DNA of 64,000 nucleotides. Origin: JBCCDY01 sp039030555 (GTDB lineage: Bacteria; Bacteroidota; Bacteroidia; Cytophagales; Cyclobacteriaceae). Positions within the stretch are counted from its first letter, which is position 1. The number at the start of each line of letters is the position of its first letter. The position numbers were made by a program, and so were the translations under genes. Positions 19,167-28,991 of the stretch are shown here, in pieces. Location of the stretch: NCBI GenBank assembly GCA_039030555.1, contig JBCCDY010000019.1:1-64000 (forward strand). The letters are read 5' to 3'. The notes below the pieces were generated by a model that did not search any database, was not told the origin of the DNA, and saw nothing but the letters and a program-made list of their open reading frames with translations.

Positions 19167-20195
19167 TTATGATTTTTTATTCCAGTTCTTAATGATCTCT
19201 TCCACCTTTTTGTTCTGCGGGGTAAAACGATCACAATTTGAGCCTCCTGCATTTTCATGGTCTGGAAACCATTTCCACAAAAATCCACCTATGTACCAAT
19301 CACTGTCTCCTAGGGCTTTGTACATGGCCTCGTATGAATTTTTCTGCGCTTCCTGATTAATAGAAGTCGCTTTCTCTTCTATAGTCCAATGTCCTGAAGC
19401 AGCGTAATCTATGCTTCTGTAACCGTATTCAGTAAATATAACTTTTCTCTCCACAGAGTCACTAAAGTTTTTCAATTCGGTTTCAATAGGCCTCCATTTG
19501 CTTATCAGTTCATCCACTTTCGGATTCTCATTTTCAGATAAGGGAAAGTAGGCATCAATACCGATATAGTCGAGCTCACCCCAAAACTTAACATTTTCGT
19601 AGTTGTCCCAATTTGCAGCATAGGTTAAATTCCCACTATACTTTTGTCTAACTTTGACAATCAACGACTTCCAGAATTCAGGTCTTTCTTTTGCGGCAAT
19701 TCTATATTCAGTACCTACACATAATAGATCTATTTTATATTCTTCAGCTATTTCAGCATAAGTCAGTATATAACTACTGTACTCCTCTTCCCATTTTTTC
19801 CATTCTGCTTCCATATCTATATCAAAATCACCTGCCCACCCTTGGCCAATAACCCAAACATGTGGCTTCAGCATTATCCTGAATCCTTTTTCCCTTGCCA
19901 TCTTTATCGATTGCTTTACTCCATCCGGCTTTTCACCCCACCACTGTCGGTCACTTCCCCACCTTACAAAAGACTGATTTGGTTTGGAAAAAGCATATGG
20001 TACTATAGACACCCACTCATTGCCCATTGCTTTCAAAGGTTCAAGGTCTTGGGCAGTGAAAGGGTTAGGTGGCGCTACTAAATTCACACCTTTAATTTTA
20101 TCTAAAGGAGATATAAAAGGTTTTTTAGATAAAGACCATAAACTGGTTATCAGCAATAAGGAAAAGCTTAGGAAAAGAATGTTTTGGAAACGCAT
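19167..20195 (-). CDS. GH113-like TIM-barrel glycoside hydrolase
   Basis: 342 residues with a signal peptide (FLSFSLLLITSLWSLS). The body is a TIM barrel resembling GH113 beta-mannanases: IKGVNLVAPPNPF, GFRIMLKPHVWV, DLLCVGTEYRIA (candidate acid/base Glu), DYIGIDAYFPL, VIFTEYGYRS (candidate nucleophile Glu) and a Trp-rich end (GGFLWKWFPDHENAGGSNCD). It probably acts in the periplasm on a beta-mannan or related glycan. GH113 is inferred by motif; a related clan A hydrolase is possible. Confidence 0.8.
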   Translation of the reverse strand: MRFQNILFLSFSLLLITSLWSLSKKPFISPLDKIKGVNLVAPPNPFTAQDLEPLKAMGNEWVSIVPYAFSKPNQSFVRWGSDRQWWGEKPDGVKQSIKMAREKGFRIMLKPHVWVIGQGWAGDFDIDMEAEWKKWEEEYSSYILTYAEIAEEYKIDLLCVGTEYRIAAKERPEFWKSLIVKVRQKYSGNLTYAANWDNYENVKFWGELDYIGIDAYFPLSENENPKVDELISKWRPIETELKNFSDSVERKVIFTEYGYRSIDYAASGHWTIEEKATSINQEAQKNSYEAMYKALGDSDWYIGGFLWKWFPDHENAGGSNCDRFTPQNKKVEEIIKNWNKKS

Positions 20196-20426
20196 AACTT
20201 AAAAACGGACTTGTTGGGAGCTTTGTTTATATCTATTCTGATGAATCGTATTTATTTAGACTGGTTGTAAATATATTTGAAAGAATAAAACGTTAAGCGT
20301 TTGGTACATCAACAAACTATTAAGAAGACTTTCATGTAAAGATTCTTAATACCGAAGTGTTATTAAGCTAAGGAACTGAACTTACAGTTTTTAATTATAA
20401 GCAGGGACGATCACGATATAATAAGT

Positions 20427-21221
20427 ATGAAGCAATACCATGATTTAATGCAATTTATCCTTGATAATGGCATTAAAAAAGAAGACCGCACTGGAACAGG
20501 GACGATAAGTATTTTTGGTTATCAAATGCGGTTTGACCTATCTAAAGGATTTCCGCTAGTAACGACTAAAAAACTACATATTCGATCTATTATCTATGAG
20601 CTCCTATGGTTTTTGAGTGGAGATACCAATATCCATTATCTGAAAGAAAATGGTGTTTCTATCTGGGATGAATGGGCCGATGAAAATGGAGAACTTGGCC
20701 CGGTATACGGAAGTCAATGGAGAAGTTGGCCTACACCAGACGGTACAAAAGTAGATCAAATAAGTACGCTTATTCATCAAATTAAAACAAACCCGGACTC
20801 CAGAAGGCTAATGGTTAGTGCATGGAATGTAGCTGATATAGAGCATATGGCTTTACCTCCTTGTCATGCCTTATTTCAGTTCTATGTTGCTGATGGTCGA
20901 TTGTCTTGTCAACTTTATCAAAGAAGTGCAGATGTGTTTTTAGGTGTTCCGTTTAATATTGCTTCGTATGCCTTGTTGGTTCACATGGTTGCGCAGGCTT
21001 GCGATCTGGAGCCGGGAGATTTCGTTCATACCTTTGGCGATGCACATCTATACTCAAACCATATAGAACAAGCTCAATTGCAACTGAGTAGAGAAGCGAG
21101 GGCATTACCGACATTGTGGGTTAATCCGGAAGTGAAGGATATCTTCTCTTTCAAATTTGAAGACTTCGAAATCCAGAATTATGACCCACATCCCCATATA
21201 AAAGCTGCTGTAGCCGTTTAA
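20427..21221 (+). CDS. thyA: Thymidylate synthase
   Basis: 264 residues, the same length as E. coli ThyA, with the catalytic Cys at residue 146 (LPPCHALFQF) as in that enzyme. It methylates dUMP to dTMP with methylenetetrahydrofolate. EDRTGTGTISIFG, RRLMVSAWNVADI, QRSADVFLGVPFNIASYALL and FGDAHLYSNH are family hallmarks. It heads a plus-strand run: the SDR gene starts 4 bp later, then ispG. Confidence 0.97.
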   Translation: MKQYHDLMQFILDNGIKKEDRTGTGTISIFGYQMRFDLSKGFPLVTTKKLHIRSIIYELLWFLSGDTNIHYLKENGVSIWDEWADENGELGPVYGSQWRSWPTPDGTKVDQISTLIHQIKTNPDSRRLMVSAWNVADIEHMALPPCHALFQFYVADGRLSCQLYQRSADVFLGVPFNIASYALLVHMVAQACDLEPGDFVHTFGDAHLYSNHIEQAQLQLSREARALPTLWVNPEVKDIFSFKFEDFEIQNYDPHPHIKAAVAV

Positions 21222-21225
21222 AATT

Positions 21226-21933
21226 ATGAATAAAGTAGCTGTAATTACAGGAGGAAGTAAGGGAATTGGAAGGGCAATAGCCGAACGATTTTGCAAAGAA
21301 GGTTTTGATATCATAACCTGCTCAAGAAACAGGGATGAACTTAATAAGATGGCTATTGAACTCAAAGAGCAATTTCCGTCAGCTATGGTTCACGTTTTTA
21401 AAGCCGATCTATCGAAAAAAGATGAAGTAGATCTTTTTTCTGAATTCATTTTATCAAAAAGTGAGTCGATAGATGTTTTGGTAAATAATACCGGAACCTT
21501 TATTCCAGGGCAGATTCACTCAGAGGAAGAGGGAGCCCTTGAAACGATGATCAGCACGAATTTGTATAGTGCATACTGGTTATCAAGGAACTTAATTCCG
21601 GCCATGAAGGAACGATCAAAAGGACATATTTTCAATATTTGTTCTATAGCTAGTTTTATGGCTTATGCCAATGGAGGATCTTACGCTATTTCTAAATTCG
21701 CCATGTACGGTATGAGTAAGTGCTTGAGGGAAGAACTTAAAGAGTATTTAATCCGGGTAACTTCTATATTACCTGGAGCAACATACACAGCTAGTTGGGA
21801 AGGAATTGATCTTCCACCAGAACGCTTTATTAAAAGTGAAGACGTTGCTGAAACCGTTTGGTCAGCTTTTTCAATTTCTCAAAACTCTGTGGTTGAGGAA
21901 GTAGTTATAAGGCCGCAATTAGGCGACATATAA
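21226..21933 (+). CDS. Short-chain dehydrogenase/reductase
   Basis: 235 residues, classical SDR fold: VITGGSKGIGRAIAERF (NAD(P)-binding glycine motif), NNTGTF (NAG-type motif), and the active site Ser/Tyr/Lys in CSIASFMAYANGGSYAISKFA (about residues 138-158). CSRNRDEL after beta-2, with Arg, suggests NADPH. It may be a 3-ketoacyl-ACP or sepiapterin-type reductase; the substrate is not deducible. It sits between thyA (4 bp) and ispG (17 bp). Confidence 0.9.
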   Translation: MNKVAVITGGSKGIGRAIAERFCKEGFDIITCSRNRDELNKMAIELKEQFPSAMVHVFKADLSKKDEVDLFSEFILSKSESIDVLVNNTGTFIPGQIHSEEEGALETMISTNLYSAYWLSRNLIPAMKERSKGHIFNICSIASFMAYANGGSYAISKFAMYGMSKCLREELKEYLIRVTSILPGATYTASWEGIDLPPERFIKSEDVAETVWSAFSISQNSVVEEVVIRPQLGDI

Positions 21934-21950
21934 GGATCAAAATCGAAAAT

Positions 21951-23942
21951 ATGAACAGTTCAGATACTCTGCTGCTATCTAAAATAAAGTACTGCAATAG
22001 TCTTACTGAGTATTCCAGAAGGAAAACCAGGGAAGTGAAAATTGGGGATGTTCCCTTAGGAGGAGATAATCCAATCCGTGTACAATCCATGACGACGGTT
22101 GATACCATGGATACCAAAGGGTCGGTTGAGCAAGTGCTTAGAATGGTTGATTCTGGCTGTGAGTACGTGAGGTTGACTGCGCCTTCGATTAAGGAAGCAG
22201 AAAATCTTAAAAAAATCAGAAAAGAACTTCATGCTGTTGGCTGTAAAGTACCTTTAGTTGCTGATATACATTTTACTCCCAATGCAGCTGAAATGGCGGC
22301 AAAGATCGTGGAAAAAGTAAGAGTAAATCCTGGCAACTATGCTGATAAAAAGCGATTCGAGACCATTGAATATACAGATGAAACCTATCAGGCAGAGCTG
22401 GATAGGATAAGAGAACGGTTCACTCCACTTGTTAAAATCTGCAAGGAACATGGCACAGCCATGAGAATAGGAACGAATCATGGCTCACTATCGGATCGAA
22501 TTATGAGCCGATATGGTGATACTCCTTATGGGATGGTAGAATCGGCTTTGGAGTTCTTGCGTATCTGCGAGGATCTGAATTATTATGATATCGTGATTTC
22601 AATGAAATCCAGTAATCCGCAAGTGATGGTACAGGCTTATCGTTTGTTGGTCAACAAGCTGGATGAGCAGAACTTCCAACCTTATCCCTTACACCTGGGA
22701 GTAACTGAAGCCGGAGAGGCGGAAGACGGTAGAATAAAATCAGCAGTAGGCATTGGAACTTTGTTGGAGGATGGTTTAGGTGACACCGTTCGGGTTTCCT
22801 TAACTGAAGAGCCGGAAGTAGAAGCCCCTGTCGCTAAAGTGATGGTAGACCGATATGATTCAAGGCCTGGACACCAAAGCATAGAGCCTTTGGAGGAAAT
22901 CCCTATCAACCCTTTTCAATACGAAAAGAGGAAAACCAGGGAAGCGCTTAATGTAGGTGGAGGAAATGTTCCAAGGGTTATTGCTGATCTAAGTCATTCA
23001 GATATAAAAGAATATAAAGACCTGAAAAGTATCGGGCATTTTTATCTCCCTGAGCTTGATAAATGGCGCATGAATGATTTGGGTTGTGATTATGTATATT
23101 CAGGAGATCGCCCTATTCCTTTTATGCTTCCCAATGGATTGAAAGAGATATTAGATTATAAGGTCTGGCAAAATCAGGAAGATAAAGAGAATAAGTTCCC
23201 TTTATTCAGTTTTAGGGATTGGCAGGCCAGAACGCATGAGCATGAGGAGCTAAACTTTATTAATGTTATTGTTGACGATGAAAAGTTCAAATATGAAGAT
23301 ATTAAGAGCGACTCTACAGCAGTAGTGATCCTTCAGACTTCAAATGAACACAGCATGCCGGCGCTTAGGAGATTCTTTTTGGAACTGCATAAAAGAGAAA
23401 TTAATGTGCCAGTCATTATAAAGCAGGAGTATCCTAAGTATGAAGAAGAAGATCAGTTAACACTTTATGCTTCAACAGATATCGGAGGACTTTTCATTGA
23501 TGGTTTTGGGGATGGGATCATGATTGGAATGCAGAATGAAGATTCAGCTTTTGTAATTGATCCCTCAACGAATAAACAGCTTAATGAGCTCTCTTTCGGA
23601 ATTTTGCAAGCGGCCAGAACCAGAATGACCAAAACGGAATACATCTCCTGTCCGTCTTGCGGAAGGACTTTATTTGATCTGCAAGAAACTACAGCAATGA
23701 TCCGTAAAAGAACTGACCATTTGAAAGGCGTAAAAATTGGGATCATGGGATGCATTGTTAATGGTCCCGGTGAAATGGCCGATGCTGACTACGGATATGT
23801 AGGCTCGGGGAAAGGTAAGATAACACTCTATAAAGGCCAGGAAGTCATGAAAAGGGGAGTACCATCAGAAAAAGCCGTAGATGAACTCATTGATATCATT
23901 AGGCAAGATGGAAATTGGATTGAACCAGAAGTGGTTGAATAA
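21951..23942 (+). CDS. ispG: (E)-4-hydroxy-3-methylbut-2-enyl-diphosphate synthase, long form
   Basis: 663 residues. IspG/GcpE reduces MEcPP to HMBPP in the non-mevalonate isoprenoid pathway using a [4Fe-4S] cluster. The N-terminal TIM barrel (IRVQSMTTVDTMDT, VPLVADIHFTPNAA, VRVNPGNY) is followed by a central insertion domain of about 250 residues, as in Bacteroidota, Chlamydiae and plants. The C-terminal cluster domain has CPSCGRTLFDLQ and GIMGCIVNGPGEMADADYG. Its product feeds the isoprenoid enzymes at 36-39 kb. Confidence 0.96.
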   Translation: MNSSDTLLLSKIKYCNSLTEYSRRKTREVKIGDVPLGGDNPIRVQSMTTVDTMDTKGSVEQVLRMVDSGCEYVRLTAPSIKEAENLKKIRKELHAVGCKVPLVADIHFTPNAAEMAAKIVEKVRVNPGNYADKKRFETIEYTDETYQAELDRIRERFTPLVKICKEHGTAMRIGTNHGSLSDRIMSRYGDTPYGMVESALEFLRICEDLNYYDIVISMKSSNPQVMVQAYRLLVNKLDEQNFQPYPLHLGVTEAGEAEDGRIKSAVGIGTLLEDGLGDTVRVSLTEEPEVEAPVAKVMVDRYDSRPGHQSIEPLEEIPINPFQYEKRKTREALNVGGGNVPRVIADLSHSDIKEYKDLKSIGHFYLPELDKWRMNDLGCDYVYSGDRPIPFMLPNGLKEILDYKVWQNQEDKENKFPLFSFRDWQARTHEHEELNFINVIVDDEKFKYEDIKSDSTAVVILQTSNEHSMPALRRFFLELHKREINVPVIIKQEYPKYEEEDQLTLYASTDIGGLFIDGFGDGIMIGMQNEDSAFVIDPSTNKQLNELSFGILQAARTRMTKTEYISCPSCGRTLFDLQETTAMIRKRTDHLKGVKIGIMGCIVNGPGEMADADYGYVGSGKGKITLYKGQEVMKRGVPSEKAVDELIDIIRQDGNWIEPEVVE

Positions 23943-23967
23943 GTTATATATTCAAAATAAGAGATTT

Positions 23968-24204
23968 ATGCCAGTTCAAGAGGATTTAACAAAAGAGGAG
24001 AGGGAAAATAGGAATCAAAATACTAATGATTCTATAAAGCATTTTCTGGGTTTAGGTGAGGTTTTTGGCTACTTTTTTAGAAAAAAAGACCCAAACAGGC
24101 CATCCAATTTCAACATCAGGATGATGCATGGGATCAATAAAATTTCCATTATGGTTTTTCTTTTTGGGATTATCTTTATCCTAATTAAGAAATTCATTTT
24201 GTGA
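23968..24204 (+). CDS. Small single-pass membrane protein (DUF6728-like)
   Basis: 78 residues from the ATG at 23968; the in-frame upstream ATGs lie inside ispG and give no family-like sequence. A conserved-looking core, FFRKKDPNRPSNFNIRMMHGINKIS, runs at about residues 41-65 and is followed by one C-terminal membrane helix. I recall similar short proteins in Cytophagales grouped as DUF6728, but cannot check this. It overlaps the next gene's GTG start by 4 bp (GTGA). Confidence 0.7.
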   Translation: MPVQEDLTKEERENRNQNTNDSIKHFLGLGEVFGYFFRKKDPNRPSNFNIRMMHGINKISIMVFLFGIIFILIKKFIL

Positions 24205-24557
24205 ACATAGAAGAACTTAGAGAATACTGTTTAGCTAAGCCAGGCACCACAGAAGAACTTCCTTTCGGTCCGGATACCTTGGTTTTCAAGGTGATGGGGA
24301 AAATGTTTGCCCTTACTGGACTAGACGAATTCGATTTTGTGAACCTCAAATGTGATCCTCAAAAGGCCATTGAACTAAGGGAAAAGTTTGAAGGTATAAC
24401 TCCAGGGTATCACATGAGTAAAAAACACTGGAACTCGGTAAAAACAGATGGTTCAATTCCTGATTCGAAAATCCAATATTTAGTTAACCACAGTTACGAA
24501 TTAGTGGTTGCTAGCCTTCCGAAGAAGTTGAAGGAAGAGCTGAGGAGCTTCGAGTAG
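24201..24557 (+). CDS. MmcQ/YjbR family protein
   Basis: 118 residues, the standard length for the MmcQ/YjbR (DUF419) family of CyaY-like-fold proteins, thought to bind DNA. Family blocks are LAKPGTTEELPFGPDTLVFKV, NLKCDPQKAIELRE, GYHMSKKHWNSV and LVNHSYELVVASLP. It starts at a GTG overlapping the previous stop. It is the last gene of the thyA-ispG run and converges on the 24582-25097 gene. Confidence 0.92.
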   Translation: MNIEELREYCLAKPGTTEELPFGPDTLVFKVMGKMFALTGLDEFDFVNLKCDPQKAIELREKFEGITPGYHMSKKHWNSVKTDGSIPDSKIQYLVNHSYELVVASLPKKLKEELRSFE

Positions 24558-24581
24558 AAAATTTCAAAAATTAGGTCTAAT

Positions 24582-25097
24582 TCAGTTTTCTTCCGGAGTT
24601 TCTAAAACCAAATCAGCATTCAAATTAGAAGCTAAGTTTTTGGCTTGCCTAATGGCCCTCTTTTTTCCGGAAAGCATAAATGAAAATATGGGCTTGGAAT
24701 CATTTGAATACAACAATGTTTTGAAATCCGTTACCTTTCCTGAAAGTGTAGGACTTATTCCATTAGGGGTATTTGTACTTATGTAACTTTTTGAAATAAC
24801 TCTTACCGTTAAAATAGTTGGTAAGTTTTTCCATTCACCCAATTTATAGCCACTTATTGACGAATACTCTTTGAACCTCTTTTTCTCAAAATCAATAAGC
24901 GTACCACCATAAGAAGTTACTATGATAAGCCCGATAACTATGGCTCCAATGCCAACATCTATAATTCTTTCCATTGAACTTTCACTCTTTAAGAATAATG
25001 GACTCACTAAGGAAAACAAACCAATAAAGATCAAAAGAGTGCCTAAAAAATGTGGCCCTGAAAATAGGTTTCGTTTCTTGAAGTTGAAGTTATTCAT
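24582..25097 (-). CDS. Two-helix membrane protein, unknown
   Basis: 171 residues. Two hydrophobic helices (about 17-36 and 47-64) are followed by a cytoplasmic-looking PH-like beta domain (LIDFEKKRFKEYSSISGYKLGEWKNL, ILTVRVISKSY, SFMLSGKKRAIRQAKNLASNLNADL). The layout resembles small membrane-anchored PH-domain-like proteins, but no family is recognised. The gap to the debranching gene (25098-25232) shows nothing definite. Confidence 0.72.
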   Translation of the reverse strand: MNNFNFKKRNLFSGPHFLGTLLIFIGLFSLVSPLFLKSESSMERIIDVGIGAIVIGLIIVTSYGGTLIDFEKKRFKEYSSISGYKLGEWKNLPTILTVRVISKSYISTNTPNGISPTLSGKVTDFKTLLYSNDSKPIFSFMLSGKKRAIRQAKNLASNLNADLVLETPEEN

Positions 25098-25232
25098 GGT
25101 TTTGGGATAGTAATAAAAGTAGGTAATTTGTATGTGATCATTGCTTAGAGCACAGTCGATTCGAGTTATTTAGTATGTAATTCTTTCGGTTTTCCAACAG
25201 GTAACTTAAGTATTAAGACGGTTGTAACAAAC

Positions 25233-27422
25233 TCATTTAATGATACTCAATTGCCATTCGGTATCATCAAGGTTCCAATTGATACTTATCATGTTGTTTC
25301 TTCCATGCCTCGTTAATTCTATATCAACCTTTACGTCGCCGAGATCAAGATTTTTGATATTCATCGATTCTATATACTCGGGTAAAATTGGTTTACAAAA
25401 AGAGACTTCTTTCTTAAGGTTATTGATCTTGATCTGTAAGATGGACTGCAAAAGCATATAAACTGCCGCAACTGACCAGGCTTGGGGAGAACAGGCAACG
25501 GGATAAGCTGTGGGACCTTCTCCTTCACGACGCTCCATTCCGCAGAAGAGTTCCGGTAGTCTTTGCAATTGAATAAACAAAGATGCATCGAATAGTCCTG
25601 TCATTAACTCTAGGGATTGTTCTTGATAGCCGTACCTGCCCATACCTTCGGCAATTAGCGCAACATCATGTGGCCATACGGACCCGTTGTGGTACGACAT
25701 TGGATTGAATCGTATCTCGGCATCTGATAAAGTCCTTATACCCCAACCTGAAAACATATCGGGTCTCATAAGGCTTTGAACAAGTCTTTTGGCTTTTCCA
25801 GGGTCAGCTATTCCGGTATATAAAACTTGTCCGGCGTTAGAGGATTTTACTCTACAGGGTTTCTTTCGACCATCCAGTGCTATAACGTAACATCCCAATT
25901 GTTTATCCCAAAAATCTTCATTGAATTTCTCTTTCAATATTTTAGCTTCGGCTCTTAAGGTTTTGGATAGTTCTCTTTCTTCGAAAATCATCGCAAGATT
26001 AGCAACGTGCAATTTTGCACTGTATACGTATCCTTGTATTTCACATAGAGCGATAGCAGGTTCAGCCAGTTGACCATTTGCATGGGATACCGAATCATGA
26101 CTGTCTTTCCAACCCTGATTAGTTAAGCCATTTTTGGACTTATGTTGATATTCTACATATCCATCTCCGTCTAAATCTCCATATTCGTTAATCCAGTGGA
26201 TGGCTTTAATGATGTTAGGCCATATTTGCTTTATGGTAGAAATATCTCCTGTTCGGACATAGTACTCACCGGCTAGTATTAAAAAAAGGGGTGTTGCATC
26301 GTTTGTTCCGTAATATTTTTTGAACGGGATTTCATTAAGTGCAACCATTTCGCCGCCCCTGGTTTCATGTAGGATCTTGCCTGGCTCAGCATCATTCGCC
26401 TCATCCAATTCTTCAGCTTGATTGGAGGCGAGATATAAAAGTACATCCCTCGAAAGCTTAGGTGCGGCCCAGAGAGTTTCAAGGGCTGTAATGATCCCAT
26501 CCCTTCCGAATGCAGTGTTGTACCAAGGAACACCCGCATAGGGATATTTACCAGTAGGAGTATCAGACATTAGAGAAACAAGGTCTGCTTTAGACCTATT
26601 TAGCCAGTGCGTGAATTGCTCATTTGCTGTTTCTATGATGGGTAGATAATTCTTAGACTTCTCAATGTCCGATTCAATAGCACTTTTATCGGTGTGGTAA
26701 TCCCTGATCTGACTTTGTTCTTCCCCCTCTAAAAAGGAGATGGTGTATTCAACCTTTTGAAACTTTTTAGGGAATAACTTCAAATCATATTTGATTTCAC
26801 CGTCCTGAGAGAGCCTGCTGAAAGCTTGATTGAATGTTATTTTGCACCTTCTTACAACTTGATCCAGGCCCAGGTACGACATTATAATTGTATTTTTATC
26901 GGGATATTCAAAACCTAAAAATTCGCCTCTTTTCTCTCTTTTTACCCCTCTGACCTCAAAAATATCCTTAAAGTCACCATCGAAATCCAAAGTAAGCTCA
27001 CAAGTATGCTCATTAGAATTATGGTTTTCTATTTCAATTTTTTCATGAAAGTGCCCATCACGTACTAACTGACTTCTGTGGATATGGATAATACCCTGAG
27101 GAAACCACTCTCCCTTAAATAACATTTTTGGATTCGTGAGATCTACTGAAAGAATTTCGTTTTCTTCTTTAATGTTCGAGCTCAGCAGTGTGGGGCTATG
27201 GTTATTTAAATGTAACTTTAACCCATTTACATATCTGGTATCTTCATAATATATACCTTGAAATTCTTCTCCTAATGGTAAAATATCTCCAGACCTATTT
27301 AGGATGGCAAATGTTCCATGATGGTTCAGAACCTGAGTACGGTCATCAATGTATGTTGCGTCCGTTTTTATTTTGTACTGACCAATGAAAGCATTCTCTA
27401 TTTCTTCATTTTCTTCAATCAT
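25233..27422 (-). CDS. Glycogen-debranching-type (amylo-alpha-1,6-glucosidase) hydrolase
   Basis: 729 residues. The N-terminal domain (HHGTFAILNRSGDILPLGEEFQGIYYEDTRYV, about residues 33-64) is the glycogen debranching enzyme N-terminal type. The C-terminal (alpha/alpha)6 barrel is GH133/GH63-like: YAGVPWYNTAFGRDGIITALE, TRGGEMVALNEIPF, DGDGYVEYQHKS, NPMSYHNGSVWPHDVALIAEGM and PVACSPQAWSVAAVYM. It probably debranches or trims a cytoplasmic alpha-glucan. It is 17 bp after the GT4 gene, as in clusters where the pair make and trim storage glucan. Confidence 0.9.
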   Translation of the reverse strand: MIEENEEIENAFIGQYKIKTDATYIDDRTQVLNHHGTFAILNRSGDILPLGEEFQGIYYEDTRYVNGLKLHLNNHSPTLLSSNIKEENEILSVDLTNPKMLFKGEWFPQGIIHIHRSQLVRDGHFHEKIEIENHNSNEHTCELTLDFDGDFKDIFEVRGVKREKRGEFLGFEYPDKNTIIMSYLGLDQVVRRCKITFNQAFSRLSQDGEIKYDLKLFPKKFQKVEYTISFLEGEEQSQIRDYHTDKSAIESDIEKSKNYLPIIETANEQFTHWLNRSKADLVSLMSDTPTGKYPYAGVPWYNTAFGRDGIITALETLWAAPKLSRDVLLYLASNQAEELDEANDAEPGKILHETRGGEMVALNEIPFKKYYGTNDATPLFLILAGEYYVRTGDISTIKQIWPNIIKAIHWINEYGDLDGDGYVEYQHKSKNGLTNQGWKDSHDSVSHANGQLAEPAIALCEIQGYVYSAKLHVANLAMIFEERELSKTLRAEAKILKEKFNEDFWDKQLGCYVIALDGRKKPCRVKSSNAGQVLYTGIADPGKAKRLVQSLMRPDMFSGWGIRTLSDAEIRFNPMSYHNGSVWPHDVALIAEGMGRYGYQEQSLELMTGLFDASLFIQLQRLPELFCGMERREGEGPTAYPVACSPQAWSVAAVYMLLQSILQIKINNLKKEVSFCKPILPEYIESMNIKNLDLGDVKVDIELTRHGRNNMISINWNLDDTEWQLSIIK

Positions 27423-27439
27423 ATGAATAGTAGGATTAG

Positions 27440-28510
27440 TTAAGGAGTTGAGATTTTATTTTGACGGAACAAAACAGATTTAGTCGAATTTGGAATTAAG
27501 CGCTTATAGAGTTCCATATAGTTTTTAGCCATAACCTTTGAGCAAAACCTGTTTTCGAAAATTCCTCTTACGCGATCTCTATCAATCAAATCAATATTAT
27601 TAAGGGCCTGTACGGCCTCTTCAATATTTTCAACGATAAAGCCGGTTTCTCCTTTGTCTATTATTTCAGGAACAGAACCATTTTTATAAGCAATAACCGG
27701 TGTTCCACAGGCCATAGCCTCTATCATTACCATTCCAAAGGGCTCTGGCCAATCTATAGGAAATAATAGTGCCTTAGCCTTTCCTAGAAACTCTTCTTTA
27801 CAGTCTTCTCCAATTTCTCCAATAAACTCTACATGAGGCTGTTTCATGATCTGTTTGATCATGCTGGTATAATAGTGCTCATCGTCCTTATCAATCTTAG
27901 CTGCTATTTTTATTTTCATACCAGCTTTTTTGGCAATGCGAATAGCACGATCAACTCGTTTTTCCGGAGAGATTCTACCCAGAAATGCTACATAATCACC
28001 ATCGCCATCTCCTTTTTTGTACAAATCAAGGGGCAGGCCATGATAAACCGTATCTACCCAATTTACATCTACCAATAGTCCGTTTCTTTGTGAATTGGAA
28101 ATGGATACCAGTGGCTGGTCTTTGAATTTATGATAAACATAAACCAGGTCGGGAATATCCAGACGACCATGTAAGGTGGTTAATCGTGGGGTCTTGATTA
28201 AATTAGAGGATGGAAAGTGGAGGAAGTCTGTATGGAAGTGAATGATATCGAACTCATCGGCTCTTTCCATAACATCCTGAAGCTGCGCAATGTGGTAGGC
28301 CAAAGGCATTTCTACGCCTTTTAATCTTAGTGCTTCTGCTGCATTGCTAAATAGTTTTGCAGATGTTTTAGAGTCTCCTGACGCGAAGAGCGTAACCTCA
28401 TTTCCTTGCCTTACTAATTCCTCGGTTAGATATGAAACAACACGCTCAGTGCCACCATAAAACTTCGGTGGAACCGACTCGTACAAAGGTGATATTTGAG
28501 CTATTTTCAT
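27440..28510 (-). CDS. Family 4 glycosyltransferase
   Basis: 356 residues, GT-B fold. The N-terminus MKIAQISPLYESVPPKFYGG and TERVVSYLTEELVRQGNEV give the acceptor domain. VAFLGRISPEKRVDRAI and the EX7E-type block (PFGMVMIEAMACGTPVIAYKNGSVPE, about residues 260-285) give the donor domain. Proteins of this group next to debranching enzymes transfer glucose or mannose onto cytoplasmic glycans. It is the first gene of a two-gene unit. Confidence 0.9.
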   Translation of the reverse strand: MKIAQISPLYESVPPKFYGGTERVVSYLTEELVRQGNEVTLFASGDSKTSAKLFSNAAEALRLKGVEMPLAYHIAQLQDVMERADEFDIIHFHTDFLHFPSSNLIKTPRLTTLHGRLDIPDLVYVYHKFKDQPLVSISNSQRNGLLVDVNWVDTVYHGLPLDLYKKGDGDGDYVAFLGRISPEKRVDRAIRIAKKAGMKIKIAAKIDKDDEHYYTSMIKQIMKQPHVEFIGEIGEDCKEEFLGKAKALLFPIDWPEPFGMVMIEAMACGTPVIAYKNGSVPEIIDKGETGFIVENIEEAVQALNNIDLIDRDRVRGIFENRFCSKVMAKNYMELYKRLIPNSTKSVLFRQNKISTP

Positions 28511-28991
28511 GGCTATCCATTTTAATTATCTTCATCGTGCCACTTATTGCTTCTTGTTTCCTCACGGAATAAATATCTTCCATCTTTTTCTATCTATATA
28601 ACATAGTTGATCGGCAATTAATTTCATTTGGAGTTGTTAATAAATCAGATGTGAAAAACATATTCTATCGTACAAAAAACCAGGCTGGATATGAGAATGC
28701 ACAAGTCCTATGCATGGACTATAAGCATCCTTATGTCAACTGCAGAGCACGTCACTGTGAAATTTTTATCTGAATGTTCTGATCAAAATTTATTGTTTGT
28801 TTTCTGGCCTTTCCCGAGGACTCGAGGTTTGGAACTCCTTAGCCATTAAAGGGGACCTCGGAATAAATCCTGAGACAAATTAAACTAAAATCTAAGACTT
28901 AATTTTCCGGTATTACGGAGCCTCTAAACTTAACTCACTTAAGTAAATAGGGTAGGCTTATGCAGACTACCCTATTAAGCATTTCTAATTG
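28511..28991. other. Intergenic region, no supported gene
   Basis: 481 bp between the GT4 and Hsp20 genes. A 52-codon plus-strand frame (28691-28849) is the longest start-to-stop frame and looks like chance. An inverted repeat CCGAGG (28814-28819) / CCTCGG (28856-28861) and the hairpin at 28946-28976 are the only structures seen. No tRNA-like fold was recognised. Confidence 0.5.
28946..28976 (-). terminator. Hairpin downstream of Hsp20
   Basis: The 10-bp arms AATAGGGTAG / CTACCCTATT have an 11-nt loop and lie 16 bp after the Hsp20 stop (minus strand). There is no T run, so it is a weak terminator or an RNA-stabilising hairpin. Confidence 0.5.

Noticed and set aside
28691..28849. 52-codon plus-strand frame in the GT4-Hsp20 gap
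   Set aside because: No ribosome binding site, no family, and no neighbour support; likely chance.
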